This document shows positions 30,077 to 39,254 of a stretch of 64,000 nt of DNA, one piece after another. Origin of the DNA: Mycobacterium sp. ACS4054 (GTDB lineage Bacteria > Actinomycetota > Actinomycetes > Mycobacteriales > Mycobacteriaceae); assembly GCF_001667275.1 (NCBI RefSeq), contig NZ_LZHV01000041.1:248001-312000 (forward strand). The letters are read 5' to 3'. The position numbers were made by a program, and so were the translations under genes. The notes beneath the pieces are model-generated. The model was not told the DNA's origin, did not search any database, and saw only the letters and a program-made list of their open reading frames with translations. The number at the start of each line of letters is the position of its first letter. Position 1 is the stretch's first letter.

Positions 30077-30898
30077 TCACCCGGCACGGGACTGGCCCGC
30101 CCTGCGCACCAGCATTTCCGCGTGCTTGAGCACCGGCGAGTCGACCATTTGTCCCTCGAAGGCGAAAACGCCGCGCTCGGCGCGCGCCGCCTCCAATACC
30201 CTTCGCGCCCAGTCGACTTTCTCGTCGCTGGGCCGGTAGGCCTCGCGCACGACGGCGATCTGGGTCGGGTGGATGCACACGGTCCCGTGGAAACCCACCG
30301 CGACGGCGTCGGCGGCTTCGGCCCGCAAGCCTTCGACGTCGCGGATGTCCAGATGCACCGCATCGAGCGCGGCCCGGCCGAAGGTGGACGCCGCCAGCAG
30401 GACCGTAGACCGGACATGGCGGGCGAAGTCGCGGTAGGTGCCGTCGGCCAGGCGGCTGGAGCTGCCGCCGAGGGCCGCGACGAGGTCCTCGGCACCCCAC
30501 ATCATTGCGACGGTGCCCTCCGCGGCCGCGATCTCGGTGGCGAACACCGCCCCGCGGGGCGTCTCGATCAGCGCGATGACGTCGCGGGGGGCCAGCGCGG
30601 ACACCTGGGCGGCCGATTCGGTCTTCGACAGCATCACCGTGGTGTAGGGCGTCTGGGCCAGGGCGTCCAGGTCGCGGGCGTGCTCCTCGGTGCCGGCCGC
30701 GTTGACGCGCACCACGGTGCGCTCGGGATCCAGCGGGGTCTCCGCCAGCGCCTTGCGCGCGGCGGGCTTGTCCGCCTGGGCCACGCCGTCCTCGAGGTCG
30801 AGGATCACCACGTCGGCCGCGGCCGCGGCCTTGGCGAAGCGCTCGGGGCGGTCGGCCGGGCAGAACAGCCAGCCCGGACCGGCGGCTTGCAGTTTCAT
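30077..30898 (-). CDS. citE: CitE-like acyl-CoA lyase (citramalyl/beta-methylmalyl-CoA lyase type)
   Basis: 273 residues from ATG at 30898, the same length as Rv2498c. It is a TIM-barrel lyase: [17 protein letters not shown] at the start, [13 protein letters not shown] (Mg-binding acids), [14 protein letters not shown] and [14 protein letters not shown]. Citrate lyase alpha and gamma subunits are absent, so it acts alone. The M. tuberculosis enzyme has been described as a beta-hydroxyacyl-CoA lyase used in itaconate and leucine-related catabolism (from memory). The ATG overlaps the stop of the MaoC-like gene. The longer upstream frame is that gene read out of frame. Confidence 0.93.
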   Translation of the reverse strand: MKLQAAGPGWLFCPADRPERFAKAAAAADVVILDLEDGVAQADKPAARKALAETPLDPERTVVRVNAAGTEEHARDLDALAQTPYTTVMLSKTESAAQVSALAPRDVIALIETPRGAVFATEIAAAEGTVAMMWGAEDLVAALGGSSSRLADGTYRDFARHVRSTVLLAASTFGRAALDAVHLDIRDVEGLRAEAADAVAVGFHGTVCIHPTQIAVVREAYRPSDEKVDWARRVLEAARAERGVFAFEGQMVDSPVLKHAEMLVRRAGQSRAG

Positions 30899-31389
30899 CG
30901 GGACTCCTCGGAGGCGGGGCGCTTCTGGACCAGCGTGGTCCGCACCGCCCGCGCGACGACGTCGCCGTGCTGATTGCGTCCGGTGTGCTCGAGGGTGACG
31001 ATCCCTTCGCCGGGCCGGCTCTTCGACTCGCGCTTGGCGGTGCACACGGTCTCCGCGTACAGGGTGTCGCCGTGGAAGACGGGCTTGGGGAACGACACCT
31101 CGGAGAAGCCGAGGTTGGCCACGATGGTGCCCAGCGTCAGCTGCGATACCGACAACCCGACCAGGGTGGACAGCGTGAACATCGAATTCACCAACCGCTC
31201 GCCCCGAAAGCCCGGCTGCTCGGCGGCCCACGCCGCGTCGAGGTGCAGCGACTGGGTGTTCATCGTCAGAGTGGTGAATAAGACGTTGTCGGCCTCGGTG
31301 ATGGTGCGGCCGGGCCGGTGCAGGTACGTCGTGCCGGTCTCGAATTCCTCGAACCACAGGCCCCGCTGGATGATTGACTTGTCGGTCAC
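30895..31389 (-). CDS. MaoC-like hot-dog dehydratase
   Basis: 164 residues with one hot-dog domain. [23 protein letters not shown] carries the Asp-Asn hydratase signature region, and [16 protein letters not shown] and [16 protein letters not shown] follow as in MaoC proteins. The equivalent Rv2499c was labelled oxidase-regulatory, but the fold and its place before the CitE-like lyase suggest hydration of a mesaconyl- or methylcrotonyl-type CoA to feed the lyase; this is inference. GTG at 31389 overlaps the fadE19 stop (GTGA). Confidence 0.88.
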   Translation of the reverse strand: MTDKSIIQRGLWFEEFETGTTYLHRPGRTITEADNVLFTTLTMNTQSLHLDAAWAAEQPGFRGERLVNSMFTLSTLVGLSVSQLTLGTIVANLGFSEVSFPKPVFHGDTLYAETVCTAKRESKSRPGEGIVTLEHTGRNQHGDVVARAVRTTLVQKRPASEESR

Positions 31390-32552
31390 GAGAGCCCCAG
31401 CGACCGCGCGATGAGCATCAGCTGCACCTCGGTGGTCCCCTCACCGATCTCGAGGATCTTGCTGTCGCGGTAGTGCCGCGCCACCGGGTACTCGTTCATG
31501 AACCCGTATCCGCCGTGAATCTGGGTGGCGTCCCGCGCGTTGTCCATGGCGGCTTCCGACGCGATCATCTTCGCGATGGCTGCCTCCTTCTTGAAGGGCT
31601 TGCCGGCCAACATCTTTGCGGCCGCGTCGTAGTAGGCCGTGCGCGCGACATGCGCGCGCGCTTCCATCCGCGCGATCTTGAAACTGATCGCCTGGTAGGA
31701 ACCTATCGGCTGCCCGAACGACTGGCGTTGCGTCGCATACTTGACGCTCTCGTCGACGCAGCCCTGGGCCGCCCCGGTCGCCAGCGCGGCGATCGCGATG
31801 CGCCCCTCGTCCAGGATGGACAAGAAGTTCGCATAGCCCGTGCCGCGGGCGCCCAGCAGGTTCTCCTCCGGGACGCGGGCGTCCGCGAAGCTCAGCGGGT
31901 GCGTGTCCGAGGCGTTCCATCCGACCTTGCTGTAGAACGGTTCGACGGTGAATCCCGGTGTGCCGTTGGGCACGATGATCGTCGAGATCTCCTTTTTCCC
32001 ATCGGCGATGCTGCCCGTGACCGCGGTGACCGTGACCAGCTTGGTGATGTCGGTGCCGGAGTTGGTGATGAACTGCTTGCTGCCGTTGATCACCCACTCG
32101 CCATCGTCGAGCCGGGCCGTGGTTCGGGTGGCGCCCGCGTCGGAACCGGCGCCCGGCTCGGTCAGCCCGAACGCGGCCAGGGCGCGCCCGGCGGCGAGGT
32201 CCGGCAGCCACTTGGCCTTCTGTTCTTCGGAGCCGAAGCGGTAGATCGGCATCGCCCCGAGGCCGACGCCCGCTTCGAGGGTGATCGCCACCGACTGGTC
32301 GACCTTGCCCAGTTCCTCGAGCGCCAGCGACAGGGCGAAGTAGTCCCCACCCATCCCGCCGTACTCCTCGGGGAACGGCAGGCCGAACAGCCCCATCTCC
32401 CCCATCTTGGCGACGACCTCGTACGGGAAGCTGTGCTCTTCATCGTGTTTGGCCGATACCGGCGCGACGACGGTGCGCGCGAATTCGGCGACCGTGTCAC
32501 GAAGGTCCTCGTATTCCTTGGGCAGGGTTCCCGCGGTTATGGATGTGGTCAT
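31386..32552 (-). CDS. fadE19: Acyl-CoA dehydrogenase (isovaleryl/short-branched-chain type)
   Basis: 388 residues, against about 394 for Rv2500c. FAD-binding blocks [18 protein letters not shown] and [12 protein letters not shown] are typical. The C-terminal [22 protein letters not shown] is the standard signature. It should oxidise isovaleryl- or isobutyryl-CoA to the enoyl-CoA, the step before carboxylation by AccA1/AccD1. ATG at 32552 overlaps the accA1 stop (ATGA). Confidence 0.95.
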   Translation of the reverse strand: MTTSITAGTLPKEYEDLRDTVAEFARTVVAPVSAKHDEEHSFPYEVVAKMGEMGLFGLPFPEEYGGMGGDYFALSLALEELGKVDQSVAITLEAGVGLGAMPIYRFGSEEQKAKWLPDLAAGRALAAFGLTEPGAGSDAGATRTTARLDDGEWVINGSKQFITNSGTDITKLVTVTAVTGSIADGKKEISTIIVPNGTPGFTVEPFYSKVGWNASDTHPLSFADARVPEENLLGARGTGYANFLSILDEGRIAIAALATGAAQGCVDESVKYATQRQSFGQPIGSYQAISFKIARMEARAHVARTAYYDAAAKMLAGKPFKKEAAIAKMIASEAAMDNARDATQIHGGYGFMNEYPVARHYRDSKILEIGEGTTEVQLMLIARSLGLS

Positions 32553-34561
32553 GTTTCGTCCTTACTCGAATCGGCTGCTGCGTCGGGCTCTTCGGGCACC
32601 AGCCGGGCCAGCACCTGGTCGACCGTGACCTGATCGCCGACGGACACCAGGAGCTCCACTCGTCCCGAAACCGGCGCGGGCAGCGAGTGTTCCATCTTCA
32701 TCGCCTCGACGACCACCACCACATCACCCTCGGTGACCTCGGCGCCGGAGTCGGCTTGGACGGCGATGACACTGCCGGGCATGGGGCTCAGGATCTCGGC
32801 CTGCTGCGCACCGGCGGCGCGGTGAATCTTGTGTTCTTCGGCCTCGCGCAGGTGCCACGCTCCCCGCTCGTCGGCGATCCACAGGTGGCGGTCGGCCTCG
32901 GCGAACCGGTATTCCCGGCGCATCCCGTCCAGCGTGACGTCCATCCGGGCACCGTCGACTTGCACACTGGCGGAACGGATCTCACCCCCGCCCACCTGCA
33001 CCCGCGCGCCATCCGGTGGCCCCCACACCGACACCGTGTCGCTGCGCAGCGGGGTCTGCATCTCGGTCCGCACGGGGGCCGGCGCACCCCCGACCCGCCA
33101 GCCGGTCGGAACGGCCCAGGGGTTGCCCGCGGCGCGACGGTTCAGCGCCCACTGCCGGTACAGGCCGCCTGCGGCGAGCACGTCGTCGGGCGCCGGCAGC
33201 GGCGCGAAGTCCGCCACCCGCGCGTCCAGCAGCGCCGTGTCCAGGTCACCGGCGCGCACGCGTTCGTCGGCCAGCAGGAACCGGAGGAACTCGATGTTGG
33301 TCTGCACGCCCAGGACCGCCGTCTGTGCCAGCGCCCCATCGAGTTTCGCCAGCGCCTCGTCGCGGTCCTCGCCGTAGGCGATCACCTTGCTCAGCATCGG
33401 GTCGTAGTCGCTGCCGACCACCGTGCCCGCCAGCAGCGACGAGTCGACCCGGACGCCGGCGCCGCACGGTTCGGCCACCTGCAGCACCCGACCGCCGGTG
33501 GGCAGAAATCCCCGCGCGGGATCCTCGGCGTACACCCGGGCCTCGATCGCGTGGCCGCGCAACTCGATGTCGTCCTGCGCGAAGCCCAGCTTCTCCCCGG
33601 CGGCCACCCGCAGCTGCCACTCCACCAGGTCCAGCCCGGTGATCGCCTCGGTGACCGGGTGTTCCACCTGCAGACGGGTGTTCATCTCCATGAAGAAGAA
33701 CTCGTCCGGCCGGTCGGCCGAGACGATGAACTCCACCGTGCCCGCACCGACGTAGTCGACGCTGCGCGCGGTGTTGCAGGCCGCCGCCCCGATGCGGGTG
33801 CGCGTCTGCGGGTCGAGCAACGGCGAGGGCGCCTCCTCGATCACTTTTTGGTGGCGCCGCTGTAGGCTGCATTCGCGCTCACCGAGGTGCACCACGTTGC
33901 CGTGGGTGTCGGCCAGCACCTGTACTTCGATGTGCCGGGGGCGCAACACGAATCGCTCCAGGAACAAGGTGTCGTCGCCGAACGACGAGGCCGCCTCGCG
34001 GCGCGCGCCCGACAGGGCGTCGCGCAGCCGGCCCGGGTCATCCACCAGGCGCATGCCCTTGCCGCCGCCGCCCGCCGACGGCTTGATGAGCACCGGGTAT
34101 CCGATCTCGTCGGCCGCCGCGACCAACTCGTCGTCGCTCAGCCCGGGCTTGGCCACACCGGGCACCACCGGCACGTCGAAGGCGGCGACCGCGTTCTTGG
34201 CGGTGATCTTGTCGCCCATCACCTGGATCGCCCGGGTGGGCGGGCCGAGGAACACCACCCCGGCGCGCTCGCAGGCGGCGGCGAATTCGGCGTTCTCGGA
34301 GAGGAATCCGTAGCCCGGGTGGACCGCCTGGGCGCCGGTGCGGGCCGCCGCATCGAGCACCTTGGCGATGTCGAGGTAGCTCTCGCGGGCCGCGGCGGGG
34401 CCGAGGCGCACGGCCGTGTCGGCCTCCAGGACGTGACGGGCGTTGGCGTCGGGGTCGCTGTACACCGCGACCGACCGGATCCCCAGCCGGCGCAGCGTGC
34501 GCATCACCCGGACCGCGATCTCGCCGCGGTTGGCCACCAATACGGTCTGGAACATGGTCAT
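32549..34561 (-). CDS. accA1: Acetyl/propionyl/methylcrotonyl-CoA carboxylase alpha subunit (biotin carboxylase plus BCCP)
   Basis: 670 residues. The biotin carboxylase domain begins [19 protein letters not shown] and has [14 protein letters not shown] (ATP loop) and [17 protein letters not shown] linker is followed by a C-terminal biotinyl domain with [13 protein letters not shown], whose second Met-flanked Lys is biotinylated. With AccD1 it forms 3-methylcrotonyl-CoA carboxylase in leucine breakdown (family knowledge). ATG at 34561 overlaps the accD1 stop. Rv2501c equivalent. Confidence 0.95.
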   Translation of the reverse strand: MTMFQTVLVANRGEIAVRVMRTLRRLGIRSVAVYSDPDANARHVLEADTAVRLGPAAARESYLDIAKVLDAAARTGAQAVHPGYGFLSENAEFAAACERAGVVFLGPPTRAIQVMGDKITAKNAVAAFDVPVVPGVAKPGLSDDELVAAADEIGYPVLIKPSAGGGGKGMRLVDDPGRLRDALSGARREAASSFGDDTLFLERFVLRPRHIEVQVLADTHGNVVHLGERECSLQRRHQKVIEEAPSPLLDPQTRTRIGAAACNTARSVDYVGAGTVEFIVSADRPDEFFFMEMNTRLQVEHPVTEAITGLDLVEWQLRVAAGEKLGFAQDDIELRGHAIEARVYAEDPARGFLPTGGRVLQVAEPCGAGVRVDSSLLAGTVVGSDYDPMLSKVIAYGEDRDEALAKLDGALAQTAVLGVQTNIEFLRFLLADERVRAGDLDTALLDARVADFAPLPAPDDVLAAGGLYRQWALNRRAAGNPWAVPTGWRVGGAPAPVRTEMQTPLRSDTVSVWGPPDGARVQVGGGEIRSASVQVDGARMDVTLDGMRREYRFAEADRHLWIADERGAWHLREAEEHKIHRAAGAQQAEILSPMPGSVIAVQADSGAEVTEGDVVVVVEAMKMEHSLPAPVSGRVELLVSVGDQVTVDQVLARLVPEEPDAAADSSKDET

Positions 34562-36147
34562 CACATCCGGAAGACGCCGTAGGACACCGGTTCCAACGGG
34601 GCGTGGGCACATACCGAAAGTGCCAGCCCCACAACCGTTCTGGTGTCGGCCGGATCGATGATGCCGTCGTCCCATAGGCGCGCGGTCGAGTAGTAAGGGT
34701 TGCCCTGGTCCTCGTATTGCGCGCGAATCGGCGCCTTGAACGCCTCTTCCTCGTCGGGCGGCCAGGGCGTCCCGGCCGCGGCGAGCTGCTCACCGCGCAC
34801 CGTCGCCAGCACCGACGCGGCCTGCTCGCCGCCCATCACCGAGATGCGCGCGTTGGGCCACATCCACAGGAAGCGCGGTGAATACGCGCGTCCGCACATC
34901 GAATAGTTGCCCGCGCCGTAGGAGCCGCCGATCACGACGGTGAGCTTGGGCACCCGGGCGCAGGCCACGGCGGTCACCATCTTGGCGCCGTGCTTGGCGA
35001 TGCCGCCGGCCTCGTAGTCGCGGCCGACCATGAACCCCGCGATGTTCTGCAGGAACAGCAGCGGGATCTTGCGTTTGTCGCACAGCTCGATGAAATGTGC
35101 GCCCTTCAAGGCGGATTCGCTGAACAGGACGCCGTTGTTGGCGACGATCCCGACCGGATGGCCGTGAATGCGGGCGAAGGCCGTCATCAGCGTCTTGCCG
35201 TAATTGGCCTTGAACTCGCTGAACTCACCGCCGTCCACCAACCGCACGACGACCTCGTGCACGTCGTAGGGCACTCGCGGATCCGGCGGCACCACGTCGT
35301 AGAGCTCGCTCTGGGCGAATTTGGGCTCGACGGTGGGCTGGATGTCCCATTGGCTGGATTCGCGCGGCCCGAAGGTGCCCGCGATGGCGCGCACGATCCG
35401 CAGCGCGTGCTCGTCGTCGTCGGCGAGGTGATCGGTGACGCCGGAGACCCGCGAGTGCAGGTCGCCGCCGCCGAGGTCTTCGGCCGAGACGATCTCGCCG
35501 GTGGCGGCCTTCACCAGCGGCGGCCCGCCGAGAAAGATCGTGCCCTGCTCGCGCACGATGACGGCCTCGTCGCTCATGGCCGGCACGTAGGCGCCGCCCG
35601 CCGTGCACGAGCCGAGGACGGCGGCGACCTGGGGTATCTCCTGGGCGCTCATGGTCGCCTGGTTGTAGAAGATGCGGCCGAAGTGCTCGCGGTCGGGGAA
35701 CACCTCGTCCTGGCGCGGTAGGAAGGCGCCGCCGGAGTCCACCAGATAGATGCAGGGCAACCGGTTCTGCAGCGCGACTTCCTGTGCGCGCAAGTGCTTT
35801 TTGACGGTCATCGGGTAGTAGGTGCCGCCCTTGACGGTGGCGTCGTTGGCGACGATCACGCACTCGCGTCCGGACACCCGGCCGATCCCGGTGATGATTC
35901 CGGCCCCGGGGGACTCGTCGTCGTACATGCCGTTGGCGGCCAGGGCGGCGAGCTCCAGGAACGGGGTGCCCGGGTCGAGCAGTCGATCCACCCGCTCCCG
36001 CGGCAGCAGCTTGCCGCGGCTGACGTGGCGTTCGCGGGCGCGCTCGTTGCCGCCCAATGCCGCGGCCGCCAGCTTGTCGTTCAACTCGGCGACCAGCCGG
36101 CGATGCTCGTCGGCGAACGATGGCGCGGTCATCACGGATGAACTCAC
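34561..36147 (-). CDS. accD1: Methylcrotonyl-CoA carboxylase beta subunit (carboxyltransferase)
   Basis: 528 residues from GTG at 36147, which overlaps the scoB stop (GTGA). An ATG at 36132 ([10 protein letters not shown]) is an alternative. Carboxyltransferase motifs: [53 protein letters not shown] and [20 protein letters not shown]. The FLPxQxEVFPD block is typical of methylcrotonyl- rather than acetyl-CoA carboxylase. The extended upstream frame is a scoB shadow. Rv2502c equivalent. Confidence 0.95.
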   Translation of the reverse strand: MSSSVMTAPSFADEHRRLVAELNDKLAAAALGGNERARERHVSRGKLLPRERVDRLLDPGTPFLELAALAANGMYDDESPGAGIITGIGRVSGRECVIVANDATVKGGTYYPMTVKKHLRAQEVALQNRLPCIYLVDSGGAFLPRQDEVFPDREHFGRIFYNQATMSAQEIPQVAAVLGSCTAGGAYVPAMSDEAVIVREQGTIFLGGPPLVKAATGEIVSAEDLGGGDLHSRVSGVTDHLADDDEHALRIVRAIAGTFGPRESSQWDIQPTVEPKFAQSELYDVVPPDPRVPYDVHEVVVRLVDGGEFSEFKANYGKTLMTAFARIHGHPVGIVANNGVLFSESALKGAHFIELCDKRKIPLLFLQNIAGFMVGRDYEAGGIAKHGAKMVTAVACARVPKLTVVIGGSYGAGNYSMCGRAYSPRFLWMWPNARISVMGGEQAASVLATVRGEQLAAAGTPWPPDEEEAFKAPIRAQYEDQGNPYYSTARLWDDGIIDPADTRTVVGLALSVCAHAPLEPVSYGVFRM

Positions 36148-36794
36148 GAATGCCTCCCGGTCCTCGCCAGCACAAGCGGCGGTTCGGTCTTGTCGAGCAC
36201 CTCGTCGGCCGAGACGCCGGGGGCGGTCTCGACCAGGTGCAGACCGTCGTCGCGGACGTCGATGACGGCCAAGTCGGTGATGATGCGGTCGACGCATCCC
36301 ACGCCGGTCAGCGGAAGGGTGCATCGCGCAACGATTTTCGGGCTGCCGTCGCGCGCGGTGTGCTCCATCATCGCGATCACCTTGCGGGCGCCGTGGACCA
36401 GGTCCATGGCGCCGCCCATGCCCTTCACCATCTTTCCCGGGATCACCCAGTTGGCGAGGTCGCCCGCGGCCGAAACCTGCATCGCCCCGAGCACCGCGAT
36501 GTCGAGGTGTCCCCCGCGGATGATGCCGAACGAGGTGGAGGAACCGAAGAAGGCCGCACCCGGCAGCGTGGTGACCGTCTCCTTGCCCGCGTTGATCAGA
36601 TCGGCGTCGACGTCCTCGGGCCGGGGATACGGCCCCACGCCGAGGATTCCGTTCTCCGAATGCACGACGACGGTTACACCGGCCGGGATGTGGTTCGGGA
36701 CGAGGGTGGGCATGCCGATGCCGAGGTTGACGTATTGGCCGTCCTCGAATTCGGCTGCCACCCGCGCGGCGAGGCCCTCCTTGCTCCAGCTCAC
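36144..36794 (-). CDS. scoB: Succinyl-CoA:3-ketoacid CoA-transferase, beta subunit
   Basis: 216 residues, close to Rv2503c (218). The active-site Glu lies in [39 protein letters not shown] is the conserved C-terminal block. With ScoA it moves CoA from succinyl-CoA to acetoacetate, the end product of leucine breakdown by this operon. GTG at 36794 follows AGGAGGAG by 9 bases. A 49-base gap separates it from scoA. Confidence 0.94.
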   Translation of the reverse strand: MSWSKEGLAARVAAEFEDGQYVNLGIGMPTLVPNHIPAGVTVVVHSENGILGVGPYPRPEDVDADLINAGKETVTTLPGAAFFGSSTSFGIIRGGHLDIAVLGAMQVSAAGDLANWVIPGKMVKGMGGAMDLVHGARKVIAMMEHTARDGSPKIVARCTLPLTGVGCVDRIITDLAVIDVRDDGLHLVETAPGVSADEVLDKTEPPLVLARTGRHS

Positions 36795-36843
36795 TCGGCG
36801 CCACTCCTCCTCATCACTTCGTTCTGCATCGTCGTCGGCGCAC

Positions 36844-37587
36844 TCACCGCACCGTCACCTTCTCGATCGGCTTTTCCGGATCGGGCACGTGCACCACCCG
36901 GTGCACGAAGACGCCGGGCGTGTGCACCGCGGCGGGGTCGATCTCACCCGGCTCGACGAGGTGTTCGACCTCCGCGATGGTGATCCTGCCGGCCGTGGCG
37001 CAATCGGGATTGAAGTTGGCGGCGGCCGCGCGGTAGACCAGGTTGCCGTGCCGGTCGCCCTTCCAGGCGTGCACCAGCGCGAAGTCGGTGCGGATCGCGC
37101 GCTCCAAAACGTAGGTCACGCCGTCGAACTCGCGCGTCTCCTTGGGCGGTGACATCAGCGCCACCCCGCCGGAGGCGTCGTAGCGCCACGGCAGGCCGCC
37201 GTCGGCTACCGGGGTGCCGACGCCCGCGGGCGTGTAGAACGCCGGGATGCCCGCGCCACCGGCGCGCAACCGCTCGGCCAGCGTGCCCTGCGGGGTGAGC
37301 TCCACTTCGAGTTCACCGGCGAGGAACTGGCGGGCGAATTCCTTGTTGTCACCGAAATACGAGGCGACGGCCCGGCGAATTCGCTTGTGGTGCAACAGCG
37401 CTTCCAGTCCGACGCCGTAGCCGCCGCAATTGTTGGACACCGTCTCGAGATCACGGGCGCCGGTGTCGACCAACGCCGTGATCAGCGCCTCGGGGATGCC
37501 GCAGAACCCGAATCCCCCGACCGCCAGGGACGACCCGTCGGTTATGTCGGCGACCGCCTCGGCGGCTGTCCCCACCACCTTATCCAT
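36844..37587 (-). CDS. scoA: Succinyl-CoA:3-ketoacid CoA-transferase, alpha subunit
   Basis: 247 residues from ATG at 37587 ([15 protein letters not shown]), preceded by AAGGAGG 11 bases away; Rv2504c is about 248. The CoA-binding block is [17 protein letters not shown], followed by [15 protein letters not shown]. It is the first gene of the long catabolic operon in this genome. M. tuberculosis has fadD35 just upstream of scoA; here the TetR promoter region follows directly. The frame is open back to 37638, but those codons cover the inverted repeat. Confidence 0.94.
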   Translation of the reverse strand: MDKVVGTAAEAVADITDGSSLAVGGFGFCGIPEALITALVDTGARDLETVSNNCGGYGVGLEALLHHKRIRRAVASYFGDNKEFARQFLAGELEVELTPQGTLAERLRAGGAGIPAFYTPAGVGTPVADGGLPWRYDASGGVALMSPPKETREFDGVTYVLERAIRTDFALVHAWKGDRHGNLVYRAAAANFNPDCATAGRITIAEVEHLVEPGEIDPAAVHTPGVFVHRVVHVPDPEKPIEKVTVR

Positions 37588-37626
37588 CGCCGCAGCAGCC
37601 TCCTTGCCGTCGGGGCGGGCTTTTGA

Positions 37627-37642
37627 GTTAATGCTCATTAAC
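37627..37642. promoter_or_regulatory. Probable TetR operator 1 (scoA side)
   Basis: The core GTTAATGCTCATTAAC sits within a longer perfect inverted repeat, GAGTTAATG-CT-CATTAACTC (37625-37644). It lies about 40 bases before the scoA start, in the gap between scoA and the divergent TetR gene. It matches the second site at 37733-37748 at 12 of 16 positions. The likely ligand is the adjacent TetR protein. Confidence 0.72.
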
Positions 37643-37732
37643 TCACGGCAGACAATACCATCGTCGGTGCCGCCGGTCCAGGGACGACGACTTCGCTCAT
37701 CACAGCAGGTTAACCGGCCAATAATCTGCTAA

Positions 37733-37748
37733 GTTAGTGACGATTAAC
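37733..37748. promoter_or_regulatory. Probable TetR operator 2 (regulator side)
   Basis: GTTAGTGACGATTAAC, an imperfect palindrome with the outer arms GTTA and TAAC. It lies 20 bases before the TetR start, consistent with autorepression. It shares the arm bases and the 16-base length with operator 1. A short GGTTAACC palindrome at 37709-37716 lies between the two sites. Confidence 0.66.
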
Positions 37749-37767
37749 CAACTGGACGGGGGTGGTG

Positions 37768-38412
37768 ATGACAACGTCCACCTCTTACGGCGCCGATGCC
37801 CCAAATCGCCGCAGCCAGTTGAAATCCGACCGGCGCCTGCAGCTGTTGTCGGCGGCCGAGCGACTGTTCGCCGAGCGCGGTTTCCTCGCCGTGCGGCTCG
37901 AAGACATCGGCGCGGCCGCCGGCGTCAGCGGTCCGGCGATCTACCGGCACTTCCCCAATAAGGAGTCGCTGCTGGTCGAGTTGCTGGTGGGCATCAGCGC
38001 GCGGTTGCTCGCCGGGGCCCGGGAGGTGCGGGCCCGCAACGGTGACGCGGCGGCGGCGCTGGACGGCCTGATCGACTTCCACCTCGACTTCGCGCTGGGC
38101 GAACCGGACCTGATCCGCATCCAGGACCGCGACCTCGCGCACCTCCCCGAGGCGGCCGAGAAGCAGGTACGCAAAGCGCAACGCCAGTACGTGGAGGTGT
38201 GGGTCGGGGTGCTGCGCGAGCTCAACCCCGACCTGGCCGAGGCCGACGCCCGGCTTACCGCCCACGCGGTGTTCGGGCTGCTCAATTCGACGCCGTACAG
38301 CATGAAATCCCCGGACAACGGGCGCGGAAAGCCGGCCCGCACGGCGCGGTCCCGCGCGGTCATGCGGGCGATGACGGTCGCCGCCCTGGCCGCCGGCAAC
38401 CGGTGCCCCTGA
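37768..38412 (+). CDS. bkaR: TetR family transcriptional regulator (BkaR-like)
   Basis: 214 residues from ATG at 37768; two GTG codons just before it are alternatives, and GGACGGGGG serves as ribosome site. The N-terminal helix-turn-helix spans about residues 24-66 (AERLFAERGFLAVRLEDIGAAAGVSGPAIYRHF). The C-terminal ligand domain is helical. It is the Rv2506 equivalent; that protein has been described as a repressor of the branched-chain keto-acid operon (BkaR, from memory). It is divergent from scoA with two operator-like palindromes between. The effector is probably an acyl-CoA intermediate, by inference. Confidence 0.92.
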   Translation: MTTSTSYGADAPNRRSQLKSDRRLQLLSAAERLFAERGFLAVRLEDIGAAAGVSGPAIYRHFPNKESLLVELLVGISARLLAGAREVRARNGDAAAALDGLIDFHLDFALGEPDLIRIQDRDLAHLPEAAEKQVRKAQRQYVEVWVGVLRELNPDLAEADARLTAHAVFGLLNSTPYSMKSPDNGRGKPARTARSRAVMRAMTVAALAAGNRCP

Positions 38413-38481
38413 GCCGGCGCCGGTGAGGTGATTCGCCGTTCGGACGCCCGGCGCAGGTACTCTGCAATCCATGAGGTGGAC

Positions 38482-39249
38482 ATGAACGATTCACGTCCCA
38501 CCGACCGGTTCAGTCGCTCGTTGCCGGCGCAGGGCCCGTGGTACCCGCCGCCCACCGATCCGGCGTACGCCGAGCAGGCGCCCTACTCCCAGGCCTACGG
38601 CGGGCAGGCTCCGCCCTGGGCGCCGAACCCGAACGACGCCAACACGACCAGGCAGCTGCCGACGTATTGGCAACAGGACCTCCCCCCGTCGGGTGACTTG
38701 CCGTCGCCGGGCACGGGTTCCGCACCCCCTGGAGGCCCGAAGCACCCGCCGCGCTGGCTGTGGATCGTCGCCGCCGCGGCGGTGCTGTTGGTGGTCGCCT
38801 TGGTCACAGCCCTGGTGCTGGTCAACGACGCGATCAAAACTCAGACCGCCGTTCCGCCGCTGCCCGCCATGCCGGAGACGACCACCACGATGCCGAGCCC
38901 GTCGCCGCGCACGTCGTCGCCGCGCCTGCCGGCTCCGGTGCCGCCGAGCGCCGGCACGCCCACTGAGTCCACCGGGCCGGCCGCCATGCAGGACATCGTC
39001 TACAGCGTCGCCGGTGACGGCCGCGCGATCAGCATCATGTACGTCGACAGCGGTGACGTCATCCAGACCGAATTCAACGTCGCGCTGCCGTGGACCAAAG
39101 AGGTCAGCCTGTCCAAGTCCGCGGTGCACCCGGCCAACGTGACGATCGTCAACATCGGCCACAACGTCACCTGCTCGGTCACCATCGACGGCGTCCAGAT
39201 GAGCAAGCGAGTGGGCGTGGGGCTGACGATCTGCGACAGCAGGGGCTGA
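38482..39249 (+). CDS. Proline-rich single-pass membrane protein with C-terminal MmpS-like domain
   Basis: 255 residues from ATG at 38482, with GAGGTGG before it; a GTG at 38428 gives 273, the length annotated for Rv2507. Residues 1-88 are a cytosolic Pro/Gln/Tyr-rich segment. One membrane helix follows (WLWIVAAAAVLLVVALVTALVLV), then a Thr/Pro/Ser linker. The last ~85 residues (DIVYSVAGDGRAISIMYVDSG through VTIDGVQMSKRVG) match the periplasmic beta-sandwich of MmpS proteins, including paired Cys. It is not next to an MmpL gene here. Role unknown; it may scaffold an envelope complex. Confidence 0.85.
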   Translation: MNDSRPTDRFSRSLPAQGPWYPPPTDPAYAEQAPYSQAYGGQAPPWAPNPNDANTTRQLPTYWQQDLPPSGDLPSPGTGSAPPGGPKHPPRWLWIVAAAAVLLVVALVTALVLVNDAIKTQTAVPPLPAMPETTTTMPSPSPRTSSPRLPAPVPPSAGTPTESTGPAAMQDIVYSVAGDGRAISIMYVDSGDVIQTEFNVALPWTKEVSLSKSAVHPANVTIVNIGHNVTCSVTIDGVQMSKRVGVGLTICDSRG

Positions 39250-39254
39250 GCGCC

